The notes below the pieces were generated by a model. The model was not told the DNA's origin, did no database searches, and worked only from the letters and a program-made list of their open reading frames with translations. A DNA stretch of 64,000 bases, from positions 139,693,172-139,757,171 of the forward strand of contig NC_058337.1 in assembly GCF_905475395.1 (NCBI RefSeq). Direction: 5' to 3'. This DNA comes from Chrysoperla carnea (Eukaryota; Arthropoda; Insecta; Neuroptera; Chrysopidae). This document shows, in pieces, positions 45,220 to 55,385 of this stretch; position 1 is the stretch's first letter, and every line of letters begins with the position of its first letter. The position numbers were made by a program, and so were the translations under genes.

Positions 45220-45544
45220 AACAAGTGAAAACAAACAATTGACTGAGTTAATTGTTGAAATACCATGTATAGGCAGTGTTGATAACTCTGTCACATTTCA
45301 CATACATACATATCTGACATATTTAACTGATATTCTCATATAATGCGCAAGTGTTGATGCGCAATCGTTTGTTTTTTTTTGACGCCATGTAAATAACAAA
45401 AGATATTCACTTTGATATTCCTATATTAATACATACTATAAAATTTGTACCTAATTAACGCCCTCGTGGGTAAACAGTGATGTTTACAAAAAAATGTTTC
45501 AAACAAAAGTTGTTTATTTTTTTGTAAGGAACATTTTTGTAAGG
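45220..45544 (-). repeat. R1 interspersed repeat, partial copy
   Basis: Starts ACAAGTGAAAACAAACAATTGACTG and stops after the GTAAACAGTG and CAAACAAAAGTTGTTTATTT blocks, where a palindromic element begins. Confidence 0.85.
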
Positions 45545-45895
45545 AAATCGATTGAAACTGGGTGATTAATTCCTTTACAGCCTCCGAGATCGGTAGTGTT
45601 AAACCAGTAACAATTTTCTCCATAAATTTTACAGTGATAAACAGGATATGTTAACTTTGATATTAATCGAAGAAATAAAACTGAAAAAACAATCTGACCC
45701 AGGAATCGACTCCTCGCCACTAGATTTTTATGACAGCTGATGGAAAATATTTTTTCAGTTTTATTTCCTCGATTAATATCAAAGTTAACATATCCAGTTT
45801 ATCACTGTAAAAATTTATGGAGAAAATTGTTACTGATTTAACACTACCGATCTCAAAGGCCGTAGCGGAATTTATCACCCAGTTTCAATGGATTT
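45545..45895. mobile_element. Fold-back MITE inside R1 copy
   Basis: The left arm (45,545 to about 45,690: ATTGAAACTGGGTGATTAA, GATCGGTAGTGTTAAACCAG, GATATGTTAACTTTGATAT) pairs with the right arm (about 45,750-45,895) with scattered mismatches around a spacer of about 60 bp. Non-coding. Confidence 0.88.
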
Positions 45896-46149
45896 CACCG
45901 CCCTTGTCAAGGAAAAAAGCAATCTATTGAAACTTCAATATGCCACCTAAAAATTTTTCTCCAATGAGATAAGAATAAACCAAGACGAAACTCATAGTCT
46001 AGCCGACAAATTCGAATTGGATAATATAGAAATTATGGTCGTAAAAATGCGTGTGATAGTTCATTGGATTCGGAATGATGCCTAGAAAAACGTGCCAGTA
46101 GCGTTTTTCAGCACATAAAAAATTGCAAAAGTTATAAACAAACACACAC

Positions 46150-46648
46150 TCATGACTGATATTCCAATATAATACATGTTATATAATATGTGAATGATTT
46201 GTGCTCTCAAGGGTAAACAGTGATGTTTACGAAAAATTGTTTCAAACAAAAGTTGTTTATTTTTTTTATAAGGGACATTTCTTACATTTAAACTTTTGTT
46301 CTATCTCTAACGGTTTACAAGATGGGTACTACGGACCCATGACCCAATTGACCCATGTTGCTCATTTACGAACTTGACCTCACTTTTTACGTCCTAAGCA
46401 CGCTGTAAAAATTTCAGCTTGATATCTCTTTTCGTTTTTGAGTAATCGTGACCACAGACGGACGGCCGGACAGCCGGACAGCCGGACAGCCGGACGGACG
46501 GACGGACGGACAACCGGAAATGGATTAATTAGGTGATTTTATGAACACCTATACCAATTTTTTTTTTGTAGCATCAATATTTTTAGGCGTTACAAACTTG
46601 GGACTAAACTTATAATACTATGTATATTTCATATATACATGGTATAAA
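46150..46648 (-). repeat. R1 interspersed repeat, second partial copy
   Basis: Repeats the GTAAACAGTGATGTTTAC block already present at 45,476 and continues to TATACATGGTATAAAAA. It is thus a separate copy and not the second half of the first. It includes an expanded run of GGACAGCC and GGAC units (about 46,455-46,511). Confidence 0.85.
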
Positions 46649-47109
46649 AAGGTACATGTTAATTTAACACATATTCAAATCCATTTTTTTTTTAAACCTC
46701 ACTCTTGATTAAAATTCAAATAGAAATGTGTAAAGAAAAAAATCATAATATTTAATTTTAAATAATATCAATGCATTCAAATTTGTACTTAGCAGATTTA
46801 ATTTATTATAAATTATAGCAAAATTCATTGAGAGTGAAAGATTATATTATGATGAGATTAATTATGGTGCAATTAATAATGAGCAGAAAATAATATTATG
46901 TTTTACATTAATCTAATTTTATAATTTATTTCTACTCTTTCACTTATAACAGATTTTTAAAATCGAAATGAAGATTAAAATTTCTAGTATTCATCTACTA
47001 CTTTATAAATTTGAAGTTTATCTTGGTAAGTATAAATATTTAGAAAAACAATAATCATTAATATTATATTCTATATTACTTACAAAAAATATATTATATT
47101 CTTTATCCT
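46649..47109. other. Spacer, no gene seen
   Basis: AT-rich sequence inside element A. No coding sequence recognised. Confidence 0.5.
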
Positions 47110-47624
47110 TCATTCTCCTTCGATAACATCATCATCATCATCATGAACATCATGAACATCATCATTCTAAAAAATGATAAATCCATTGCTTTAGGTAAAA
47201 AACTATATAATTCCCATTAAAAAAATTAACTTACCTCAACTCTATATTTATTGAATGGTATTTGGTTTTTTGATATTACAAAATCCGTTGTTTCATCATA
47301 TAAGGATTCACATACATATTCCATGTATAACCGCTCTCTAAACCCTATCACACTTAATTGTTCTAGAAGAATCTTTATATAGTCCATTTCGAAAATGTCA
47401 GGGAGATTAATATCACCACCATTTTCATAATATCGAAAACCACTAACATGTTGTTCATAATCAAATGTATTACCGCAAAAAATTAATGTATGCACATCAG
47501 GATTTTTTTTCAATATAACATAAACTTGTGTTAATAATCGATGAACGAAATAATTTAATTCGATTTTTTCGTTAAATAATTGAATGGGCTTCATTTTTTT
47601 TACTCTCTCTCTTTCACTAAACAC
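47110..47624 (-). CDS. Two-exon protein with acidic tail, family unknown
   Basis: Exon 1 (47,624-47,235, 130 codons) ends GAG|GTAAGT, a perfect donor. Intron 47,234-47,167 ends TTTTTTAG. Exon 2 (47,166-47,110) adds 18 residues, ENDDVHDVHDDDDDVIEGE at the junction, then stop. Total 148 residues. The body has QVYVILKKNPDVHTLIFCGN, an acidic loop and IKILLEQLSVIGF; I do not recognise it. The His/Asp-rich C-terminus resembles the Asp tail on the element B ankyrin-like protein. The frame and splice match make the model good. A second Met (residue 11) could be the start. Confidence 0.65.
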
Positions 47625-48010
47625 GATATGAAATTAATCCTTCAAAATAAGAAATCAAACTAACTTCTCCCCATTTTTCAACTTTAAATTTAACTTCTTA
47701 AGAGTGTGACACAATCAATTATCACTTTTAGCTAAGACTCCAACCATTATTTTAATAATTACTTTACCGATGCACAGATGTCAGATATATATATATAAGT
47801 TAAATTAATTTTCTTAAAAAAAATCCTTATAATTATATGTTATGAAAAATATTATCATTTTCCATTTTCATTTTCAATTTCTGAAATATTAAAAATACTT
47901 ACAGTAATTTTGTATGTATGAATTTTTCATAAAAAGGAAAAAAACAATTAATTGTTGGGCAAGGAAAGATGTATAGATGGTTAACATATAAATTATAGAA
48001 ACAGGTATTT
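47625..48010. other. Spacer, no gene seen
   Basis: AT-rich intergenic DNA upstream of the two-exon gene (minus) and of a plus-strand core promoter. Confidence 0.5.
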
Positions 48011-48017
48011 AAATTCA

Positions 48018-48054
48018 TATATAAAAGCTAGTCACTGAATGTCATACAGTCAGT
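48018..48054 (+). promoter_or_regulatory. Core promoter of a decayed gene
   Basis: TATATAAAA (48,018-48,026) and initiator TCAGT (48,050-48,054), with about 34 nt from the TATA start to the initiator A. An ATG follows at 48,078 in the context AAAAAGATGTCTTC but meets a stop after four codons. Another frame is open for about 45 codons downstream (NLIAGSNQIKSTPWNRGNY), until an R1 copy interrupts. Confidence 0.5.
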
Positions 48055-48275
48055 GTATCCAGAGCAAAAAAAAAAGATGTCTTCAATCTAATAGCCGGTA
48101 GTAACCAAATAAAATCAACACCATGGAATAGAGGAAACTATATATACATCTTTCTTCGAGCAACAAGGATATGTATAAACATCATTAACTTAATATTCAA
48201 TTTCGAAATGTTCTGGTGAGAAACAAAAAACATGCATTAAATATTTTAATTTAATTTTGAACTTTATCTTATTTT

Positions 48276-48940
48276 TATACCATGTATATATGAAATATAC
48301 ATAGTATTATAAGTTTAGTCCCAAGTTTGTAACGCCTAAAAATATTGATGCTACAAAAAAAAAATTGGTATAGGTGTTCATAAAATCACCTAATTAATCC
48401 ATTTCCGGTTGTCCGTCCGTCCGTCCGTCCGGCTGTCCGGCCGTCCGTCTGTGGTCACGATTACTCAAAAACGAAAAGAGATATCAAGCTGAAATTTACA
48501 GCGTGCTTAGGACGTAAAAAGTGAGGTCAAGTTCGTAAATGAGCAACATGGGTCAATTGGGTCATGGGTCCGTAGTATCCATCTTGTAAACCGTTAGAGA
48601 TAGAATAAAAGTTTAAATGTAAAAAATGTTCCTAAAAAAAATAAACAACTTTTGTTTGAAACATTTTTTTGTAAACATCACTGTTTACCCACGAGGGCGT
48701 TAATTAGGTACAAATTTTATAGTATGTATTAATATAGAAATATCAAAGTGAATATCCTTTGTTATTTACATGACGTCAAAAAAAAAAAACGATTGCGCAT
48801 CAACACTTGCGCATTATATGAGAATATCAGTTAAATATGTCAGATATGTATGTATGTGAAATGTGGCAGAGTTATCAACACTGTCTATACATGGTATTTC
48901 AACAATTAACTCAGTCAATTGTTTGTTTTCACTTGTATTT
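48276..48940 (+). repeat. R1 interspersed repeat, full-length forward copy
   Basis: The longest copy: TTTATACCATGTATATATG... through (GTCC)n, GGACGTAAAAAGTGAGGTCA, GTTTACCCACGAGGGCG and GACGTCAAAAAAAAAAAACG to GTTTGTTTTCACTTGT. It lies in inverted orientation to the copies at 45.2-46.6 kb, enclosing the two-exon gene between them. Confidence 0.9.
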
Positions 48941-49283
48941 AATAAATTTGATAATAGTTCTTTTAATTCAATCTAAGTGCTAAATGACAATCAAATAAGA
49001 TTATTTTATTGATTTGTAAGCTACTTTAGATAGATGATATAAAAATATTATTTTATATAGTATTGGAATGATTTATGTAACTTTTTGGGAAATTCATGTG
49101 TTCTTTGGTGTGTGATGAATTTAACACTCCAGGACGTAGTTTAACATGAACTTTTTTTGTTGTTATATTGTTTTATCAAATGAGAACATTGTAACTAATT
49201 ATTTTTTTTGTTGCATAAATCATTCCTGCTAATTTTTTTTTGAAACAATTTGTTTCTTTTAGATATGACTAACTCCTTATTTT
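48941..49283. other. Spacer, no gene seen
   Basis: AT-rich, no gene recognised. Confidence 0.5.
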
Positions 49284-49645
49284 AGACTATGTCATTTATA
49301 TATTATTTTTTTTAAAGTTTATTAAATAAACTTTGGATTTTTTCTAATCCATTTAATATATGGTTAACTCTCTTTATAGAGACGATATCATTTTGTATTA
49401 TTTGACCATGTCATTAATATGTATTTATTTCTTTTAAAGTTTATTAAATAAACTTTGGATTTTTTCTAATCCATTTAATATATGGTTAACTCTCTTTATA
49501 GAGACGATATCATTTTGTATTTTTGACTATGTCATTAATATTTAATATTTTATAGAGTTTATTAAGTAAACTTAGGATTATTTTTAATCCTTTTAAAATA
49601 TGATTAACTCTCCTTTATAGGGACTATATCATTTTGTATAAACTA
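49284..49645. repeat. Three tandem copies of a ~121 bp unit
   Basis: Units start near 49,286, 49,407 and 49,528. Each contains a form of ATGTCATTWATAT, AAAGTTTATTAAATAAACTT and GGTTAACTCTCTTTATAGAG followed by ATATCATTTTGTAT. The first two are nearly identical and the third more diverged. Non-coding. Confidence 0.92.
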
Positions 49646-50096
49646 AAACGGTCGCTTGGTTTGACAAATTGTGTAGGTTAGGTATGCATTCATTGTAATA
49701 TGTTTTTGTTTTTTTTTACTTCACTATTTTTGAATTTGTTGAATGCGGTACGCAATTTGTGGAATCAAGTCACTTGTATATATAAATTTATTATTCTGTT
49801 CTTTGCTGTTGTATGGACTATTTTTTTGAATAATTGTGAAAGAATATTGGTTACGAAATTGAATTAACTTTTTTTATTATTGAAGAATAAAACTCGAATT
49901 TATTAAAAATTTAAATACTGATTTTATTATTTTCTCTTAATTCAAATCTATTTTTCAGATTAATTAATTTTCACGCTTCCACGTAAATATTTATAAATGA
50001 ATTGAACTTGTTACATATATGAGATTGAGTACGGTTAACTCGTGGCTAGAATAATCTAGTTCGAGAGAATATCTCGGTTAACAACCATTCTTATTA
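49646..50096. other. Spacer, no gene seen
   Basis: AT-rich sequence with no recognisable gene. Confidence 0.5.
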
Positions 50097-50518
50097 CAGT
50101 GCAACCTTAATATAACGAACCTCAATATAACGAATTCCTCGATTTAACAAATTTTTCGCAATCCCCTTGAATTGTCCATAAGAGTCAATATAAAATATAC
50201 CTCTACATTACGAATATTTTTTGCGAACAGCCTCTTTATAACGAATTTTCAACTACATAAAAAATTTAAATACCTCTAAATAACGAAATTCGTCAATTCA
50301 AAACCTTTATATAACGTATAAAGTCCCACCAATACATGACAGTTAGTATGCTCCATAGTATGTAATTCATGTCGCGAGAGGTTCCGACACTTTTTTCCTC
50401 TTTATAACGAATTTTAGACCAACTTAACCTCAATATAACAAACCTCAGTTTAACGAATTACTGGATATAACGAATATTTACTGGTTCCCTTCAGATTCGT
50501 TATATCGAGGTTGCACTG
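50097..50518. mobile_element. pogo/Tigger-type MITE
   Basis: The ends are CAGTGCAACCTTAATATAAC at the left, and CAGTGCAACCTCGATATAAC in complement at the right. TA lies outside both ends (50,095-50,096; 50,519-50,520). Internal sequence repeats TATAACGAA motifs. 422 bp, non-coding. It is a different family from the one at 5,665. Confidence 0.88.
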
Positions 50519-50992
50519 TAGTACTTGTTCATTTCACCCTAATACAACGTTTCAATATCAATTAAGAATAACTTTTCGTTTCAAGAGGTGTACAAAATTA
50601 AAAATTAGAAGACGTAAGCATAAATTAAAATATTCGAAAACAATATACTTCTTTATTCATTAGGACCCCACATTATCAAAAATTGATTATTTTCATAATG
50701 TAGAAAAAAAAATTCATTTTTAATATGGTTAAACTTAAAGAAGAGTTTTATATACCTCCATATACAAATCTATATCGATTAGTAGATTTACTTGTGTAGT
50801 TATATAAAAAATGTATATTGCATTTGAAATTAAATTCATTATAGTTTTCTTATGGCATATTGCAAACAAAATTGGTGGAATAATTTTTTTTACTTACTCA
50901 TCTCATTTCAGAAAAAAACTACATAAACCATCAAATTTGCTAATAAAAATGTTTTATACTTTTGTCAAACTAATAGAATCATATTTCAATCA

Positions 50993-51370
50993 TGAGCATA
51001 GCAATTGTAGATTTACAAGAATTTAAGGATGAAAAAACTAAATTTATATTAAAAGAATTGGCGATCCTGAAAAATGGTAAAGAAATACACAGTTTATAGT
51101 TAAATCACCTTATGGAAGCTAGTTTATAACTATAAATCAAAATCTTTGAATCATTGGCTGGGTGTGAATTACCATGGAATTGATTGGGAGGATGGGTTTG
51201 CACATTTCAATGATGATCAAACAAATGTTTGCAATATTCTAAGAGAATGCATTTATATTAAAGTATTGGAAAAGTATACAGGTGTTAGGAATTATTTTAT
51301 TATGTAAATGTATGCAACATTGGAAATGTGTGGAGCGTTGATGAAGAAGGATACAAAGAATGTAAAAACA
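50993..51370 (+). pseudogene. Decayed exonuclease-like gene
   Basis: Plus-strand ATG at 50,993 starts a frame with MSIAIVDLQEFKDEKTKFILKEL, close to the start of the protein at 24,491-24,964 (SLTIVDLHGFKDDDNNFILKE). A stop follows AILKNGKEIHSL. Downstream fragments (NHWLGVNYHGIDWEDGFAHF-like) are in other frames. Dead copy in inverted orientation relative to the left side of element A. Confidence 0.8.
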
Positions 51371-51599
51371 GAATTTCCTTAGATGTTATGAGCAAAAAAT
51401 GTGCTATTGAAAATAGGCATAAAATATACAAAATCTCTTCACCTCTAAAACTATATATGTATGTATGTATCCTATAAAGTATTTAAAAAAATAAATTGTC
51501 TCCATTTTTATATAATAATAAATAAATAATACAATGTAAACACATTTATTTAGTCGACACTTTTTTTTGGATGCGTAATATATAATATTCAAAAAGTAT

Positions 51600-51830
51600 A
51601 AACAAAATTACTCAATCATCATTTTCAAGAAATTAAAGAATCATTAGACCATCCATCGGAATTTGATGTAGCCATTGAAATATTTTTGAAGAAAAATAGC
51701 TTAGAAGAATATTTACGTGATGGATTAATTGTATGCATAACCTATGGAGGGGTTACAGCCTTAAAATGTCTTATTAATGTACGTAAAACGAGAAATATAA
51801 ATCTTGAAACTTGGAAATGAACAATTTATA
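51600..51830 (+). pseudogene. Decayed ankyrin-like gene, central part
   Basis: Encodes in one frame QEIKESLDHPSEFDVAIEIF and LKKNSLEEYLRDGLIVCITYG, matching residues about 95-130 of the protein at 23,398-24,048, then CLINVRKTRNINLETWK before a stop. No start codon. Inverted copy near the right end of element A. Confidence 0.8.
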
Positions 51831-52117
51831 TTAAATATTATACAGTGAAATAAATTTGTATACTTTTAAAAATAAAATATCTATATAAATTAAAAGATTT
51901 TTTTTTTCACAATGATATTCACATCTAATATTTTTTTTTAAGTGGAAAGTTAATCAATCTATTGAAATAGAATAGAATAAATTAAAGATTTTTTTTTTAT
52001 TTGTGAAAAAATGTATTCATTCTCGAATAGCTTCACTATATAAGCTTGAATACTTTTACCACATAACCATCTTTAAAACAAGTTAAAATTCTCAAGATTT
52101 ATTTAAAAAAATTAAAA

Positions 52118-52507
52118 ATGGTGAAAATTTCCTTGAAATTGATCATTTTAAATAAAAAAATCAAGGAAGTGTTGGTATATGTGAATGGAGAAGTGAGGGA
52201 GCATTTGTACGTATCAAAATATTGGCGACTGAAGTGGTTTGGTGGATGGGTAAATGAGGTGACGATAGAGGAGATGGTGAGAATAGTGAAGACTATTCTC
52301 GCCCATGAAAAAGTATGGGTGATTTACGTAGAGGAGGAGGTTGAGAGAATCCTCCTCCAGAAATTATTTAAAATGGTGGATGTCATCACGGGATGGGACA
52401 AGGTAAATTTTTGTATATACTATATACGAGTTACGATATTAAAATGCCTTATTAATGCATGTAAAGCAAGAAATATAAACTTTAATACTATTCACAAAAA
52501 AATCTAG
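52118..52507 (+). CDS. Exonuclease-like accessory protein, short form, right copy
   Basis: 129 residues as read. The first about 97 match the protein at 26,693-27,016 (KYWRLKWFGGWVNE, IVKTILAHEKVWVIYVEEEV, LLQKLFKMVD). The last about 30 (TILKCLINACKARNINF) are the C-terminal part of an ankyrin-like gene read on in the same frame, so the end is a chance fusion or read-through. Codon use is unusually GC-rich for the region (GTGGAGGAGG-type codons). TATATAAG at about 52,034 is a possible promoter. Probably still translatable; function unknown. Confidence 0.6.
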   Translation: MVKISLKLIILNKKIKEVLVYVNGEVREHLYVSKYWRLKWFGGWVNEVTIEEMVRIVKTILAHEKVWVIYVEEEVERILLQKLFKMVDVITGWDKVNFCIYYIRVTILKCLINACKARNINFNTIHKKI

Positions 52508-52615
52508 GTATTTGGAGATCGTTTCCTGTGATTTTATTGAAATGGATCAGATCGGAGAAGACTTATGTGGAAGTGCCATTGATAATAATTATTTAAAAAT
52601 TTTATTATTATAAAT
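52425..52615 (+). pseudogene. Ankyrin-like C-terminal remnant beside right TIR
   Basis: Fragments LKCLINACKARNIN and EMDQIGEDLCGSAIDNNYLKI match the C-terminal part of the protein at 23,398-24,048 (ECLINTCKARNIN; IDQTGEDVCGSENW). Its place next to the terminal repeat mirrors the left side exactly, so the inverted repeat once extended into this gene. Confidence 0.75.
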
Positions 52616-52736
52616 CATATATATAATATGTAATTAATATTTTTTAAAATGTATAAACAATTTTTCCATTACTTTTAACAGAATGTCTTTTATTAACAAA
52701 TGATATACATATCAATTAAAATTTATACTGGTGCTC

Positions 52737-53295
52737 AACATATCAAGTTTCCATAAATACTTCAAGTTTATTGAAAATAGAATAAATTAAAGATGACCTT
52801 CACTATTTTCAGTTCATTAATCTTAATAATTATATTCATATTATAATTGAAAAAACCAGTTTTGAAAGTTTTCATGTATACAACTTTTTTGACTTATACT
52901 TAACTAGCCTCTGTGGCCGAGTGGTTAAGTATTTAGACTCGCATCCGGGAAACCAGCGTTCAAATCCCACTGCTATCTCTTGTTTTTAAAAAAAAATTAT
53001 ATTTCTATACTAACATCTTCACTTCATACTTCAATTGGGCAGCAACTACCGAATGAGAAGGTTCTCTCATTGTTGAATTAATTGTTGAAACAATACGTCA
53101 TCATCAGTTCAATGAACTCAAAATTGCATCCCAAAAGTAAACAATGCAATGACCCTTCGGGCAATGCACTTTCCCAAAAAAAAATGCATCCAATGTTCAA
53201 TGACCTCTCTCAGACAATGCACTCAAGGTCGTATAAGAAAACTACGTCACAGTCCAAAGTCCAAAATGTTTTTGAATACGCAATTTCCTACTACT
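52737..53295 (-). repeat. Right terminal inverted repeat of element A
   Basis: 559 bp, complementary to 22,698-23,258, ending CCTACTACT. It keeps a complete tRNA-like segment at about 52,907-52,985. Confidence 0.93.
52907..52990 (+). promoter_or_regulatory. tRNA-like Pol III boxes inside right TIR
   Basis: GTGGCCGAGTGGTTAAG contains a good A-box (TGGCCGAGTGG) and GCGTTCAAATCCC a near-consensus B-box, with T-runs just after (TTGTTTTT). It resembles a Leu/Ser-type tRNA front half, but the acceptor and anticodon stems do not pair, so it is not called a tRNA gene. The left repeat lacks the B-box part through a 32 nt deletion. Confidence 0.5.
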
Positions 53296-53549
53296 AAAAT
53301 AGAATAATTCGATACAAAATTTGTATAAATTTCTAACATAGTTCTTCATAGAAAACCGGTTAGAAAACCATAAACCTAATTAATATGTATATTATTATCA
53401 ATTGTAATTAATTACATAATTCATTTCCACTAAACTTACACAACCTAATTTTTAGTCCATTTATGTCTATCAGTGTCATTTAGTTATCAACACAAACTAT
53501 GTCGTTGGAAATTAGATTCTAGAAAAAAACTATTTTGCTTTATGTAAAT
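53296..53549. other. Right flank of element A
   Basis: AT-rich host-like sequence with no match to the left flank and no gene. Confidence 0.5.
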
Positions 53550-53990
53550 AACTAGAGTGATACCCACCCGCTTCGCTGGGTTTAAAAGTAAAGATTGATA
53601 AAGATTGCTCTCGCTTATCCCCTTTCTATAACATTCGAAAAAATGGTAAGGATTGTTTTACACAGGTAAAATATATGTATGGTTTTCAATTTTTTTTTTT
53701 AATGTAGGTATTATAGTCGTAATTATTCATTGATTATATCAGAAAAGATGGCCGTAAAATATTTTATATTGACTACTTTTACAGAAATCTGTAATTTATG
53801 GTAATGTCAAATTAAATTAATTTTTAAATTTTTTTTTATTAATATATTTTTATAAATCATATCTCATGTGTTATTCTGAAATATAAGCTATATTGCTGTA
53901 CAGTTAGATTAAAAACCATTCGCTAGTTCTAGCGTGAAAGCGTAACAAACAAACAAACATGCTTACTTTCGCATTTATAATATATAGAGA
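53550..53990 (+). repeat. Interspersed repeat copy (partner at 10,125-10,640)
   Basis: Contains TACCCACCCGCTTCGCTGGGT near the start and GCGTAACAAACAAACAAACAT near the end, with TATAATATATAGAGAT after it. This is typical of a widespread class of insect interspersed repeat. Non-coding. Confidence 0.65.
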
Positions 53991-54424
53991 TGCAACAATA
54001 TCAGCATATACCTTTAATTGTGATGGCATTGGAGTTCAATGTCGATAATTGGCAAGTTTAATTTTGAAATAGTAAATAATTCGTGGAAAGTAAATAAGTA
54101 ATTCGATTTGATATATCATTTCGAACATTTCTATGTTAAGCCTAGAAAATCAATTATCTACCTTAATGTATTATATAATTATTTAATTATATTAATTCAT
54201 GAATAACATTTTCACTAATTTTCCGTCCATTTATGCCAAACTATATTATATAATTACCAACAAAAACGTGTTTATTTTAAATTCGATTTTAGAAAAACAT
54301 TACGATTTTGGTTTGTATATTATCAGAATTTTAGTAATATACTTATCATTGTCATTACGATATTTCTAAACAGTTAATAATGAGAGTTTTATATGATTTA
54401 ACATGAATTAAAAAAAAATTTGAA
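53991..54424. other. Intergenic, no gene seen
   Basis: AT-rich, nothing recognised. Confidence 0.5.
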
Positions 54425-54890
54425 TAAAAAATAAGCTTTTACTGTACTAATTAAGCTTTTATTGTACTAAAAAATAGAAAGTAATTTTATCTATGAGTCT
54501 GAGAAAAGCTTCAAAAATGAATCCCTCATCTACTCCACATGCCTAATTGTTTTTCGATTCATTCTTGATATTAAGCGCTTCAAGCTTTTACAAATAGTCG
54601 GATATGAGTGACTCATAGATAAAATTATTTTGTACTTTTTAGTACTATAAAAGCTTGTCTCTTAAAAAGTATTTTTTATTAAAATTTTTAATTTAGGACT
54701 AAAAAAAGTGTATGTATATCAAATATGGTGGAAGCGATGGGAAAATCAGGACGCCACAACCTTACCATGCATTATCATCCAAACTAAATGTGCATGCAAA
54801 ATTTCAGCTCAATCGGAAACCGGGAAGTGGATCAAATTTGACTTGCAAGATTTGATTACAGACAGACAACGTGGAACTAAATAAAAGCTT
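54425..54890 (-). repeat. Fold-back repeat (partner at 13,330-13,845)
   Basis: Reverse copy of the repeat at 13,330-13,845. It shares AAGCTTTTACAAATAGTCGG, GTGACTCATAGAT and the distal TTACCATGCATTATCATCC and GGAAACCGGGAAGTGGATCA. Confidence 0.8.
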
Positions 54891-55385
54891 GTAATAATAT
54901 CGAACACAAAATATTTACAAGCTATGCGATTATATACTTGTCTATAAATATCCGAATAAATTTAATTTATATGATTCTCACGAATTTTCCAATCTTAATT
55001 CATTTTATTTAGTTACCAACAAAATTATGTCATTGGAAAATTAGTTTTTAGAAAACATGGTTTTAATGTGAATAATGTCAGATTATTAATAATAGACTTA
55101 TCATTTCCATTACATTATTTTAAGAATTATAAATTCCATTATAAAAAATCCAGGAAAGTCCATAATATGATTTCAGTAGACGAATACATTAAAAATATTT
55201 ACAACATGAACTAATTTTTAAATCCGTTTATAAATTAATGCAATTTTTCAATATCCGAGTAAATTTTATTAAAACAGAGTAATTGAAATACTATGAAAAT
55301 ATAATACTAATGAAAGAGTTTTTCTAAACACATACATATGTACAAAATATGTATACTTGTTACAACACAATACATGTTTATTTAT
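54891..55385. other. Intergenic, no gene seen
   Basis: AT-rich, nothing recognised. Confidence 0.5.

Larger units (their letters stand above)
22698..53295. mobile_element. Element A: 30.6 kb Polinton-like element
   Basis: Bounded by long terminal inverted repeats (22,698-23,258 and 52,737-53,295) whose outer ends read AGTAGTAGG and CCTACTACT. Homology stops abruptly outside both ends. Polintons (Mavericks) are 15-40 kb, have several-hundred-bp inverted repeats starting with AG, and carry a retroviral-type integrase, all seen here. About 20 kb remains after subtracting later insertions: non-LTR plus BEL at 31,440-39,975, and R1 copies at 27.4, 45.2-46.6 and 48.3 kb. No protein-primed polymerase, ATPase, protease or capsid gene is visible. 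I could not find a matching 6 bp target duplication: TCAGCC lies to the left and AAAATA to the right. Confidence 0.85.

Noticed and set aside
52907..52980. tRNA gene
   Set aside because: A- and B-boxes are good, but acceptor and anticodon stems do not pair. Called as a tRNA-like segment only.
22691..53301. 6 bp target duplication of element A
   Set aside because: The hexamers beside the two ends (TCAGCC and AAAATA) do not match, so I do not claim one. It may have decayed or the ends may have recombined.
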